NCBI GenBank assembly: GCA_964195545.1
Contig: CAXMQQ010000009.1
Coordinates: 1-61,506, forward strand
Direction of reading: 5' to 3'
DNA: 61,506 nucleotides
Source of the DNA: JAHEEL01 sp964195545
Lineage (GTDB): Bacteria > Actinomycetota > Acidimicrobiia > Spongiisociales > UBA5794
In this document: positions 49,375 through 57,750 of the stretch, one piece after another
Position numbering within the stretch: position 1 is the first letter of the stretch
How the letters are laid out: each line of letters starts with the position of its first letter
Notes under the pieces: model-generated
What the model saw: the letters and a program-made list of their open reading frames with translations, nothing else
Told to the model about the DNA's origin: nothing
Database searches by the model: none
Position numbers and translations under genes: made by a program

Positions 49375-50315
49375 CGATCGAATCCAGCCGATACGCGACC
49401 GTATGCGACCATCGTCGTCTGGCGGCAGTTGAGGAACGGATGGAATCCAAGAGCGTCCTCCATGCCGGAAGTGTCCATAACCCGGCCGTGCTTCAACAAG
49501 GCGATGGTGTGCTTCTCGAGAGGGATTCCGCTTCTCGCCACACCTCGCAGTGCAGCGTGGAAGGCACGTTTCGGGAGGGGCTGGGGCACTCTCCGGCCGA
49601 GGCGGAGGATACGGGAGAGATAAAGCTGGCCATTGCCGGCAACATTGAACGTACCGGGAACCGGATTGTCGATCGCATGCAGGAACACGTCCAACGCGTC
49701 CCGCTCCGAGATCACCTGCATTCGAGGATCGAATCCGAGGAGCGTCGGCACGCCGGGAAGTGTGAGATAGGCGCTGAGCGGGTTCCGGATCGTCGGCCCG
49801 AAGATCGGAGCGAGACGGAGAATCGTGTAGTCGACGTGATCGTGGCGCTGCGCTACATCACGGACGAATGCCTCCATCTGCTCGAGGTCGCTCTGGTAGC
49901 GGCCGCTCGATCGCGGTGGCTTCGAATCGGTGGACAGTATCGAAGGGGATCGAGGTCCGGCCCCGTAGATCGCACCGTCCGACTTGACCACGACGTGACG
50001 GATCGTCGTGCACCGACCGATCGCGCCAAAGAGAGCTTGAGCTCCGACGATCGACTCCTCATGGGCGCGTGTCGCACCGTGGAGTGCCGACCTGTCGACG
50101 GTCTGGAGATGCACGACCGTGTGCGGTTTGACGTCGAGGAGGAACCGGGCGAAGGAGAGTTGGTCGAGACTGAGACGCTCGAACGGGGATGAGAAATCCT
50201 CGAGTGGATCGAGATCGTCCACGGCGAAGACCTGGGTGTCGAGCGTTCGCTCGAGGCTCTGGATAAGGCGGCCACCGGTTCGGGTGGCTGCGCCCGTCAC
50301 AAGGATGCGCCGCAT
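49371..50315 (-). CDS. Divergent NAD(P)-binding epimerase-like SDR
   Basis: This 314-aa extended-SDR fold has a Rossmann start RRILVTGAATRTGGRL, where Thr replaces the middle Gly of TGxxGxxG. The family middle is HVVVKSDGAIYGAG and the C-terminal substrate region LRLAPIFGPTIRNPL. The catalytic YxxxK reads YQSDL (Tyr140, Leu at the Lys position), so classical epimerase chemistry is doubtful. It is followed by the PlsC-like gene as in mycobacteria (galE2-Rv0502). It may be a regulatory or lipid-linked SDR. ATG 50315 begins the frame; the Shine-Dalgarno is weak. Confidence 0.8.
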   Translation of the reverse strand: MRRILVTGAATRTGGRLIQSLERTLDTQVFAVDDLDPLEDFSSPFERLSLDQLSFARFLLDVKPHTVVHLQTVDRSALHGATRAHEESIVGAQALFGAIGRCTTIRHVVVKSDGAIYGAGPRSPSILSTDSKPPRSSGRYQSDLEQMEAFVRDVAQRHDHVDYTILRLAPIFGPTIRNPLSAYLTLPGVPTLLGFDPRMQVISERDALDVFLHAIDNPVPGTFNVAGNGQLYLSRILRLGRRVPQPLPKRAFHAALRGVARSGIPLEKHTIALLKHGRVMDTSGMEDALGFHPFLNCRQTTMVAYGRVSAGFDR

Positions 50316-50360
50316 GGTTCAGAGGGTAGGACCCGCGGGGAGCGTGCGGCGAGTTGGGGG

Positions 50361-50411
50361 TGAGATGTGAGATGTGAGACTGGTGGCTGTGCTCGGAGGC
50401 TCATGTCTCAT
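50361..50411. repeat. Microrepeat block, GAGATGTGA and CATGTCTCA
   Basis: Tandem TGAGATGTGAGATGTGAGAC and CTCATGTCTCAT lie between the divergent SDR and DAHP synthase genes. Confidence 0.65.
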
Positions 50412-50482
50412 TTCTGGTGCATACCCTTGAGCACCTAACCTTCAACAGCCACCGGAACGAGAACATGGCAGGAGATGGAAGT

Positions 50483-51496
50483 TTGATCATCGTGATGCGT
50501 GCGGATGCGACGCGCGAGGACATCGACCACGTTCTCGTCAGACTCGCGGAGGTCGATGCGGAAGCTCACGTCTCCGAAGGGAGCAACCAGACGGTGATCG
50601 GCATTGTCGGCGATCGAACCAGGGTGCAGCAACTCCCGTGGGAGGCATTCCCCGGCGTCGAGCGGGCCGTTCCGGTTCTGAAGCCGTTCAAGTTCGTGAG
50701 CCGCGATTTCCAGCCAGACGATTCTGTCGTCATCGTAGGGCCGGCGAAGATCGGTGGTGGGCACTTCGCTCCGATCGCGGGTCCATGCGCTGTGGAGACA
50801 AGAGATCAACTCTTCGCCTCGGCAGCGGCCGTGCAGGAAGCCGGCGCGACAATCCTTCGTGGCGATGCTTTCAAGCCGCGGTCTTCGCCGTATGCGTTCC
50901 AGGGACTTGGTGGGGCTGGTCTTGTGCTGCTGGCTGAGGCCCGTGAGGAGTTTGGTCTGCCCTTTGTTGTCGAAGTGCTCGATCCCCGTGACGTTGAACT
51001 CGTCTCCTCGTATGCCGATCTGATACGCGTTGGCACGAGGAACATGGCCAACTTCTCTCTTCTCTCTGAACTCGGGCGTCAGTCGAAACCCGTCATGCTC
51101 AAGAGGGGATTCACCGCGACCATTGAGGAGTGGCTCAACGCCGCCGAGTACATCTACAAAGAAGGCAACCACAACGTCGTTCTCTGTGAACGGGGCATCC
51201 GTACCTTCGAGACGGCCACCCGCAACACGCTCGACATTTCGGCCGTGCCAATCGTCAAAGGCCTGTCGCACCTCCCGATCATCATCGATCCTTCGCACTC
51301 CGGTGGTCATCGCGAACTTGTCGCGCCGCTGACTCGCGTCGCAGTTGCTGCAGGCGCCGACGGATTCATCGTCGATGTGCACCCGGCTCCCGAGACGGCG
51401 CTGGTCGACGGTCCCCAGGCGATCCTGCCGGGCGAGTTCGCCGAACTCATGGATGAAGTTCGTGCGCTCGCTGCAGCGATGCACGTCGAAGTCTGA
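50483..51496 (+). CDS. aroF: 3-deoxy-7-phosphoheptulonate (DAHP) synthase
   Basis: This ~337-aa enzyme of type Iβ condenses PEP and erythrose-4-phosphate, the entry to aromatic synthesis. TTG 50483 is preferred because AGGAG lies eight nt upstream and it gives the family start IIVMRADATRED; ATG 50465 is the alternative. A ferredoxin-like regulatory domain occupies residues ~1-70. The TIM barrel has GPCAVE, FKPRSSPYAFQG, RGFTATIEEWL, CERGIRTFE and IIDPSHSGGHR. The next gene is tyrA, so the pair links the first and a terminal step. The regulatory domain suggests feedback control. Confidence 0.94.
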   Translation: MIIVMRADATREDIDHVLVRLAEVDAEAHVSEGSNQTVIGIVGDRTRVQQLPWEAFPGVERAVPVLKPFKFVSRDFQPDDSVVIVGPAKIGGGHFAPIAGPCAVETRDQLFASAAAVQEAGATILRGDAFKPRSSPYAFQGLGGAGLVLLAEAREEFGLPFVVEVLDPRDVELVSSYADLIRVGTRNMANFSLLSELGRQSKPVMLKRGFTATIEEWLNAAEYIYKEGNHNVVLCERGIRTFETATRNTLDISAVPIVKGLSHLPIIIDPSHSGGHRELVAPLTRVAVAAGADGFIVDVHPAPETALVDGPQAILPGEFAELMDEVRALAAAMHVEV

Positions 51497-51501
51497 CCGC
51501 T

Positions 51502-52524
51502 GTGCGGCGTGCACTCATTTCCGGGACCGGGCTAATCGGGACGTCGATCGCTCTGGGTCTCCAGGATCTCGGATGGGAGACCCTCGGTTGGGATCCGAAC
51601 CCGGAGGCACTTGCCAGCGCCGCTCGCACCGGAGCCGTCGCTCCGATCGAGAGTTTCAATGCGGTGACGCTGGGGACGAACGACCTCCTCGTTCTCGCCG
51701 CCCCACCGTCCGCCGTTCGTTCGACACTGAGCGAGCTGGAGACGGCGGCTCTGGTCATCGATGTCGCGTCCGTGAAGGCTCCGATTCTCGAGGTCGTTCG
51801 GACTCGACGCTTCGTCGGCACGCATCCGATGGCGGGCAGGGAGGTAACCGGTCCCGATGCTGCCCGACCGGGACTGTTCCGTGGCGCCACCTGGGTGCTG
51901 GTACCGAACGGGGCGGACGAATCCGACGTTCTGGCGGTCGAAACGATCGTGACCGACCTTGGGGCGAGACCTGTCCGAATGGCCGCGAGCGACCACGATG
52001 CAGCCGTGGCCCGGATCAGCCATCTCCCTCAGATCGTTGCCGCTGCGCTCCTGAGCGGTGCGGACGAAGTCCCGGGTGCCATGGATCTGGCTGCCGGGAG
52101 CTTCCGCGACCTCACCCGGGTCGCTGCGTCTGATCCGGCCATCTGGATGGACATCCTGACGGTCAATCGGCGGGAGGTGGTGGATGCCGTCGAGACGCTC
52201 CGGGCGCGTCTCGCAGAATTCACAGCCTCCGATGCAGAACTTGACGCCACACTCGTGGAGGCTCGTCACCTGCGGGCCTCACTCGGGCCCGAACTGGCCG
52301 TCGTGCGGGTCGCTCTCGAGGATCGCCCGGGGGAGATGGCATCGGTGGGGCATGCACTTGCCGAGTGCGGCGCCGACCTTCGCGACCTTCAGCTTCGCCA
52401 TGCCCCATACGGGGGTGGCGGCATCCTGACACTGTCAGTTCGGGCGGGGGAAGAAGGCGTGCTTCGTTCGGCGCTCACGGCAGAAGGGCTCAGCGCTGTC
52501 GTTCCATCAATCGGACCAGACTGA
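51502..52524 (+). CDS. tyrA: Prephenate dehydrogenase (with ACT domain)
   Basis: This 340-aa enzyme oxidatively decarboxylates prephenate toward tyrosine. The NAD motif SGTGLIGTSIALGL is at residues ~7-20. The catalytic-domain pattern is VKAPILEVV, GTHPMAGREVTGPDAARPGLF, SDHDAAVARISHLPQ and AAGSFRDLTRVAASDPAIW. The C-terminal ~80 residues form an ACT-like domain (VRVALEDRPGEMASVGHAL), a likely tyrosine sensor. GTG 51502 begins 5 nt after the DAHP synthase stop, so the two are co-transcribed. Its 3' end overlaps the convergent M20 gene by 35 nt. Confidence 0.92.
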   Translation: MRRALISGTGLIGTSIALGLQDLGWETLGWDPNPEALASAARTGAVAPIESFNAVTLGTNDLLVLAAPPSAVRSTLSELETAALVIDVASVKAPILEVVRTRRFVGTHPMAGREVTGPDAARPGLFRGATWVLVPNGADESDVLAVETIVTDLGARPVRMAASDHDAAVARISHLPQIVAAALLSGADEVPGAMDLAAGSFRDLTRVAASDPAIWMDILTVNRREVVDAVETLRARLAEFTASDAELDATLVEARHLRASLGPELAVVRVALEDRPGEMASVGHALAECGADLRDLQLRHAPYGGGGILTLSVRAGEEGVLRSALTAEGLSAVVPSIGPD

Positions 52525-53665
52525 GCGTCCCCACAGCGATGCCGTGTTCAATGGCGGTCTCGTCGAGGTCGAACGTCGGGGAGTGCACATCGACAGGGGG
52601 AACGTGGTTTCCGACACCGAGCCGGACGAGTGCCCCTGGAACGTGTTGGAGGAACCACGAGAAGTCCTCTGATCCCATCGACTGCGGCGTCGGTCGGACC
52701 CCCTCTTCACCGAGGATCTCTGTGGCAGCTTGTCGGATGACTTCGATCACGGAGCTGTCGTTATCGACTGGTGGAGAACCCCGGTGGTAGTCGACTCCCG
52801 CGCCGGCACCGCAAGTGGTGGCGATGTCTTTGAGATGTCGCTCGACGAGATCGGGGAGCTCCGTCCACACTGCAGCCTCGCGGACGCGGGCGGTACCCGA
52901 AATCTCGACGACAGACGGGATGGCATTCGCCGCACCGCCGCCCGCGATTCGACCGAACACGAGAGTCAGATGTCGATCCGGCCCTAGTGCGTCGATGAGC
53001 CGATTCGGGAGATCGGTCACGACTCGGGCCGCGACGTTCACGAGGTCGACCGTTCGATCGGGTCTCGAGGTGTGACCTCCGGGACCGGTGAGTCGAATGT
53101 GGATCTTGTCTGCAGCGCTGGTGATCGGACCGATCCGGAGGCCGACGTTCCCGGCCGGGATCGACGGGTCGACGTGGTAGGCGAACATGGCGTCAAGGCC
53201 ATGATGAGCGCCTTCTTCGACAAGTCGGGCTGCACCGGAGGGGCTGTCCTCCTCCGCCGGCTGGAAGATGATGCGTGCTGTACCCGGAAGGTCACCCAGA
53301 GCGGCGAGGACTCTTGCGATTCCGACACCGATCGCAGCATGTGCGTCATGGCCGCACGCATGCATGAGACCGTCTACCTGGGATCGGTACGGCGCGCCGG
53401 TCTCCTCCTGGATCGGGAGGGCGTCGATGTCGGCACGGAAGCCGACGATCGGATTGCCGGATCCGATCTCCACGAACAGCCCGATGCCGTCTGCGCGTAC
53501 CTGAGGATCGAGCCCGTCGTCCGTGAGTGCCTCGGCGATGCGATACGTGGTCCTGCGCTCGGTCCATGCGATCTCGGGATGGCGGTGCAGATCTCGCCGC
53601 ATCCGGATGGCGTCGGGCGCGATCGCACGGGCATGGGAGGTGACATGATCGGTGAGGCCTGGCAT
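52490..53665 (-). CDS. M20-family amidohydrolase (peptidase M20D)
   Basis: This 391-aa zinc hydrolase is of the IAA-amino-acid/hippurate hydrolase type. Metal-binding motifs are FRADIDALPIQEETG (Asp), HACGHDAH (Cys/His), FQPAEEDSPSGA (Glu/Glu) and a C-terminal GSEDFSWFLQHVPG. The lid has GPGGHTSRP. All ligands expected for the di-metal centre are present. The substrate (N-acyl amino acid, amide or dipeptide) is not determined. It is convergent with tyrA over 35 nt and divergent from the GCS2 gene, where 62 nt hold both promoters. Confidence 0.9.
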   Translation of the reverse strand: MPGLTDHVTSHARAIAPDAIRMRRDLHRHPEIAWTERRTTYRIAEALTDDGLDPQVRADGIGLFVEIGSGNPIVGFRADIDALPIQEETGAPYRSQVDGLMHACGHDAHAAIGVGIARVLAALGDLPGTARIIFQPAEEDSPSGAARLVEEGAHHGLDAMFAYHVDPSIPAGNVGLRIGPITSAADKIHIRLTGPGGHTSRPDRTVDLVNVAARVVTDLPNRLIDALGPDRHLTLVFGRIAGGGAANAIPSVVEISGTARVREAAVWTELPDLVERHLKDIATTCGAGAGVDYHRGSPPVDNDSSVIEVIRQAATEILGEEGVRPTPQSMGSEDFSWFLQHVPGALVRLGVGNHVPPVDVHSPTFDLDETAIEHGIAVGTLSLVRLMERQR

Positions 53666-53727
53666 CGGACCAGATTGTACGGCTTTGTCGTGCCAGCGCT
53701 CTCTACGCTACGGGGACAGGAGGCACC

Positions 53728-54861
53728 ATGACGACAGAGCCGAGCTTCACCATCGGGATCGAGGAGGAGTACTTCATCGTCGATCGTGAGACCCGCGATC
53801 TCGTGCCGGACATGCCGGACGGCTTGCTCGCTGCCTGCAAAGAGATCGCAGAGGGCATCGTGAGCCCGGAGTTCATTCGCTCGCAGATAGAAGTTGGCAC
53901 GCCGGTCAGCTCGTCAGTCAAAGAGGTGCGAGCGCATCTCGCGCAGCTCCGCCTCGACGTCTCTTCCGTCGTTTCCGAGTACGGCATGGCGATCATCTCC
54001 GCCTCGACGCACCCGTTCGCGGCCTGGGGCGAGCAGCGGCACACCGACAAGTCCCAGTACAACACTCTGGCCGAGGCACTCCAGGGCGTCGTTCGGCGAC
54101 TTCTGATTTGCGGTATGCACGTACACGTCGGGATCGAAGACGAGGACGCACGCATCGATCTGATGAATCAGGTGCTCTACTTCCTGCCCCACCTGCTCGC
54201 ACTCTCGGGGTCGTCTCCGTTCTGGCACGGTGACGACACCGGCCTGAAGTCGTACCGCACCGCGGTGTTTCGCACCCTGCCTCGCACCGGGATGCCGGAT
54301 GAGTTCCTTGACTGGAGCCACTATCAACGTCACGCCCAGATCCTCGTCCAGTCGGGCGTGATCGAGGATGAGACCAAACTGTGGTGGGACATTCGCCCCT
54401 CCGCCCGATATCCGACGCTCGAAATGCGCTCGACCGACATAGCGACACATCTCGACGATGGGATCACACTCGCAGCTCTCTACATCTCGTTGCTGTCGAT
54501 GCTGTTCCGCCTGCGGCAAGACAACCAGCGGTGGCGGGTCTACTCGAGAATGTTGCTGAAGGAGAACATCTGGAGGGCTCAGCGTTACGGTGTTTCGGAG
54601 TCGCTGATCGACTTCGGCACCGGAAGCCTCGTTCCGTTCCCTGAACTCATGGGGGAGATCATGGAACTGGTCGCCGATGACGCCCGGCGCCTCGACTGCG
54701 TTGAGGAGGTGGGAAACGTGGAGGAGATCTTGCGGCGCGGCACGAGTGCAGATCGTCAACGAGCGATCTACGAAGCGGCGGTCGTGGCAGGAGCGGACAA
54801 ACATGAGGCTCTGGTCACCGTCGTTGACTTCCTGATCGACGAGACCGTCTCCGACCTATGA
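53728..54861 (+). CDS. Glutamate-cysteine ligase-like carboxylate-amine ligase (GCS2/YbdK)
   Basis: This 377-aa ATP-dependent ligase of the GCS2 family has an N-terminal GIEEEYFIVD (residues 10-19, metal-binding Glu), MHVHVGIEDEDARIDLM, YLPHLLALS-like FLPHLLALSGSSPFWHG, WWDIRPSARYPTLEMRSTD (read in parts) and GTGSLVPFPELM. The reaction joins a carboxylate to an amine or thiol-amine; the substrate may be cysteine or another amino acid. AGGAGGCACC precedes ATG 53728. Its stop overlaps the nadE start (ATGA). Confidence 0.9.
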   Translation: MTTEPSFTIGIEEEYFIVDRETRDLVPDMPDGLLAACKEIAEGIVSPEFIRSQIEVGTPVSSSVKEVRAHLAQLRLDVSSVVSEYGMAIISASTHPFAAWGEQRHTDKSQYNTLAEALQGVVRRLLICGMHVHVGIEDEDARIDLMNQVLYFLPHLLALSGSSPFWHGDDTGLKSYRTAVFRTLPRTGMPDEFLDWSHYQRHAQILVQSGVIEDETKLWWDIRPSARYPTLEMRSTDIATHLDDGITLAALYISLLSMLFRLRQDNQRWRVYSRMLLKENIWRAQRYGVSESLIDFGTGSLVPFPELMGEIMELVADDARRLDCVEEVGNVEEILRRGTSADRQRAIYEAAVVAGADKHEALVTVVDFLIDETVSDL

Positions 54862-56561
54862 CAACGATCAGGGTCGCCGGAGCCCAACAAGACTTCACCG
54901 TCGGGGATCTCGAAGGGAATGAGGCTCGCATCCTCGAGGCGATGCGCTGGGCCGATGGCGCAGACGCGGATGTCCTTGTATTGCCCGAGTTGGCGGTTGT
55001 CGGCTATCCGCCGGAGGATCTGGTCCTGCGGGAAGGATTCGTGGCGGAGAACCTTCGCGTGCTGGATCGCCTGGCCGAAGCGTCGAGAACGTGTGCCGTC
55101 GTCGTCGGATTCGTCGATCCGCTCACAGAAGGTGTTCTCGACGATGACTCGGTGGAGCGACGGGTCGCCAACGCTGCCGCAGTGTTGGCAGAGGGTCGGA
55201 TCGTGGGGGTGTACCACAAGGAGCTGCTTCCGAACTACGGCGTCTTCGACGAGGCCAGGTATTTCGCCGAGAGCCGGGATCCGGTCCGACTGTGGGAGAT
55301 CGGTGGCATCGTCACCGGCGTGTCGATTTGCGAAGACATCTGGTCCCCCAGCGGCCCGTCGGCCCGTCAGGCAAAAGCAGGGGCCGAATTGTTACTCAAT
55401 CTGAACGGGTCCCCGTTTCACATCGGAAAGGGAGAGGATCGTGCCGCGCTACTTCGCGAAGAGGCGATCCGTAGCGGCGCCGCGGTTGTCTACGTCAACT
55501 GCGTCGGGGGCCAGGACGAGCTGGTCTTCGACGGCGATTCGATGGTTTTCGACGCCGACGGAATGCTCGTGTATCGAGCGGCACAGTTCGCTGAGGAGAT
55601 GTTTGCAGTCGATCTCCCTCTCCCTGGCGCTCAAGAGACGATTGTGTCACCGGTTCCTGTCGTCCAGAAGTCCGGTGATCGGTCACCGTTGCTCGCTCCC
55701 GAATTCCCGCCCCGGCTTAGTGACGAGGCAGAGATCTATGAAGCGCTCGTCACCGGTCTCAGAGGCTATGTGATGAAGAACGGATTTGCCGGTGTCGTCA
55801 TCGGATCGTCGGGGGGTATCGACTCTGCCCTCGCAGCGACGATTGCAGTCGATGCCATCGGTCCCGATGCGGTCCACACGATCACGATGCCGACTCGCTA
55901 CTCCTCTGAGGGTTCGGTGGCGGATTCGAAGTCACTCGCGTCCAACCTCGGCTGCCGATTCGACGTGATCCCCATCGAAGACACGTTCGAGTCGTTCCTG
56001 ACGACACTCGATCCGCTCTTCCACGACACCGAACCGGACGTAGCCGAGGAGAATCTGCAGGCCCGGATCCGGGGAACGGTTCTGATGGGCGTCTCGAACA
56101 AATTCGGGGGCATGGTTGTCGCGACGGGGAACAAGTCGGAGATGGCGGTCGGCTACGCGACTCTCTACGGCGACATGGCCGGCGGATACGCCGTGTTGAA
56201 GGACGTGTACAAGACACTCGTCTATCGGCTTTCCCGATGGCGCAATCGCGATCGCGAGGTGATCCCCCTGGCGATCATCGAGAAGGCCCCCTCGGCCGAG
56301 CTCCGTCCGGATCAGTTCGACACGGACTCGCTGCCGCCCTATGACGTGCTTGATGCCGTGCTCGAGCAGTACGTCGAGCAGGATCGGACCGTCGATGAGA
56401 TAGCGGCCGTTGGTTTCGATCGGGACCTTGTGTGCCGGATCGCCCGGATGGTCGATCGCAACGAGTACAAGCGGCGTCAAGCACCGCCGGGCGTGAAGAT
56501 CACAAGCAAGGGCTTCGGCCGAGACCGAAGGCTCCCGATTACAAATCGATATCTGAACTAG
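54858..56561 (+). CDS. nadE: Glutamine-dependent NAD+ synthetase
   Basis: This 567-aa two-domain enzyme makes NAD+ from deamido-NAD+ with ammonia from glutamine. The N-terminal nitrilase/CN-hydrolase domain carries the triad Glu44 (PELAVVGYPPEDL), Lys121 (HKELLPNYGVFDE) and Cys158 (VSICEDIW). The C-terminal synthetase domain starts near residue 316 with the PP-loop GSSGGIDSAL and ends with DLVCRIARMVDRNEYKRRQAPPG (in parts). Length fits the family. It is coupled to the GCS2 gene by a 4-nt overlap. A microrepeat block follows its stop. Confidence 0.96.
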   Translation: MTTIRVAGAQQDFTVGDLEGNEARILEAMRWADGADADVLVLPELAVVGYPPEDLVLREGFVAENLRVLDRLAEASRTCAVVVGFVDPLTEGVLDDDSVERRVANAAAVLAEGRIVGVYHKELLPNYGVFDEARYFAESRDPVRLWEIGGIVTGVSICEDIWSPSGPSARQAKAGAELLLNLNGSPFHIGKGEDRAALLREEAIRSGAAVVYVNCVGGQDELVFDGDSMVFDADGMLVYRAAQFAEEMFAVDLPLPGAQETIVSPVPVVQKSGDRSPLLAPEFPPRLSDEAEIYEALVTGLRGYVMKNGFAGVVIGSSGGIDSALAATIAVDAIGPDAVHTITMPTRYSSEGSVADSKSLASNLGCRFDVIPIEDTFESFLTTLDPLFHDTEPDVAEENLQARIRGTVLMGVSNKFGGMVVATGNKSEMAVGYATLYGDMAGGYAVLKDVYKTLVYRLSRWRNRDREVIPLAIIEKAPSAELRPDQFDTDSLPPYDVLDAVLEQYVEQDRTVDEIAAVGFDRDLVCRIARMVDRNEYKRRQAPPGVKITSKGFGRDRRLPITNRYLN

Positions 56562-56640
56562 TAGGCGACAGGGGAATAGGCGACAGGCAACAGGAGTCAG
56601 GAAGACAGATTCTTCGCCGACTACCGACTACAGGGGAGCG
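56562..56640. repeat. Microrepeat block, GGCGACAGG and CCGACTACCGACTAC
   Basis: GTAGGCGACAGGGGAATAGG and GGCGACAGGCAACAGG words are followed by CCGACTACCGACTAC between nadE and the USP-like gene. Confidence 0.65.
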
Positions 56641-56644
56641 TCAC

Positions 56645-57574
56645 TTGTCGAATGACCGACAGTCCACGGTCGAGCCGGTGGTCGTGTGGACCCGGGGATC
56701 GGGGTGTCGCGAGCTTGCCGAGCTGATCTCTGGCGATGTCGCCATCCAAGTGGACTCCGATCCGGTCGCCACCTGTATTGGAACCCGTGCGACGCTGTTG
56801 GTGAGCCGACGCTTGAGCTCGTTCGACCTGTGCAACGTGGCCGTCCCCAGCGGCTTCTCTGCCGACGAGACCACCGGCGTCGTTGCCGCTGTGGGAAGTG
56901 GACCACACTCATCGCTCGCGGCCGCCGTAGCGGGGAGGATTGGACGGAGCCTGACCGTGCCCGCCCGTGCCGTCTACGCCCACAGCGGGTCCGAGCCGAC
57001 GGCCTCTGCGACTCAGATCGTGAAGAAGTTCGACGATCAGTTCCCCGACTTGTCCATCGAGACGATCGGTCCCGCGAGCCCGGAGGCGATGGTGCAAGGT
57101 TTGCCATCGGGGACTCTGCTCGTGGTTGGCGCCCCCGGCGGATCGTGGTTCCAACGCCAGCTCTTCGGCCCGGGACCAAGGATCAAGCACAAAGCGTCAG
57201 GTGGAACGGTCGTTGTGAAGACGGCGCCGGTTCGGGTGTACCAGGCGATGGAGGCGCCAGCCGCCTTCGGTCCCCAAATGCGTGTCGCCGACGCGCGCGT
57301 GGTCGGAGCAGGAGACGCCGTCGTAGCGTCTGACAACACCCTGATCGGTGTGGTCCCCGTGGCGGCACTCGAGGCAGCAGATCCCGACGCGGATCTCGGC
57401 GGATTGGCTCAGGAAGCGGCCTTCCTTTCTCCTGAGGCGACGATCGAGCACGCCCTGGACCTCGCTGACGACACGGAGAGCACAACGATCCCCGTGGTAG
57501 ACCGATCTGGGAACCTGATCGGCGTCTACCGAGCGGGAGCACCCGGTCCGACAGTTCTGGGGTGGGGCGGCTGA
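56645..57574 (+). CDS. Universal-stress-like protein with CBS-like C-terminus
   Basis: This ~309-aa protein starts at TTG 56645, preceded by GGGGAGCG; earlier codons translate repeats. Two alpha/beta segments are visible (ELAELISGDVAIQVD, LLVSRRLSSFDLCNVAVPSG and LLVVGAPGGSWFQRQLFGPG), the latter with a USP-like G-rich nucleotide loop. A C-terminal part (VVASDNTLIGVVPVAALEAA, TTIPVVDRSGNLIGVYRAG) resembles a degenerate CBS pair that would sense adenylates. The assignment is by pattern. It stands between nadE and a membrane oxidoreductase gene. Confidence 0.65.
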   Translation: MSNDRQSTVEPVVVWTRGSGCRELAELISGDVAIQVDSDPVATCIGTRATLLVSRRLSSFDLCNVAVPSGFSADETTGVVAAVGSGPHSSLAAAVAGRIGRSLTVPARAVYAHSGSEPTASATQIVKKFDDQFPDLSIETIGPASPEAMVQGLPSGTLLVVGAPGGSWFQRQLFGPGPRIKHKASGGTVVVKTAPVRVYQAMEAPAAFGPQMRVADARVVGAGDAVVASDNTLIGVVPVAALEAADPDADLGGLAQEAAFLSPEATIEHALDLADDTESTTIPVVDRSGNLIGVYRAGAPGPTVLGWGG

Positions 57575-57655
57575 GATGTGAAAATGTGAGAAGAGAGGTA
57601 GGAGACAGCGGCATCGCTGGTCTCATGTCTCGAATCCCGGGTCTCGTGTCTGTCA
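57571..57655. repeat. Microrepeat block, GATGTGA and TCTCATGTCTC
   Basis: GAGATGTGAAAATGTGAGAAG is followed by TCTCATGTCTCGAATCCCGG and TCTCGTGTCTGTC. Both word types recur at 50.4 and 37.7 kb. Confidence 0.6.
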
Positions 57656-57750
57656 TTCACCGAGTACCGACATCTGGGCTGTTCCTTACCAAACAGTGAA
57701 CTTCTTCAATTTCGGTCACGAAAGCCTCCATCTTGTGGTTCAGTTGTCGA

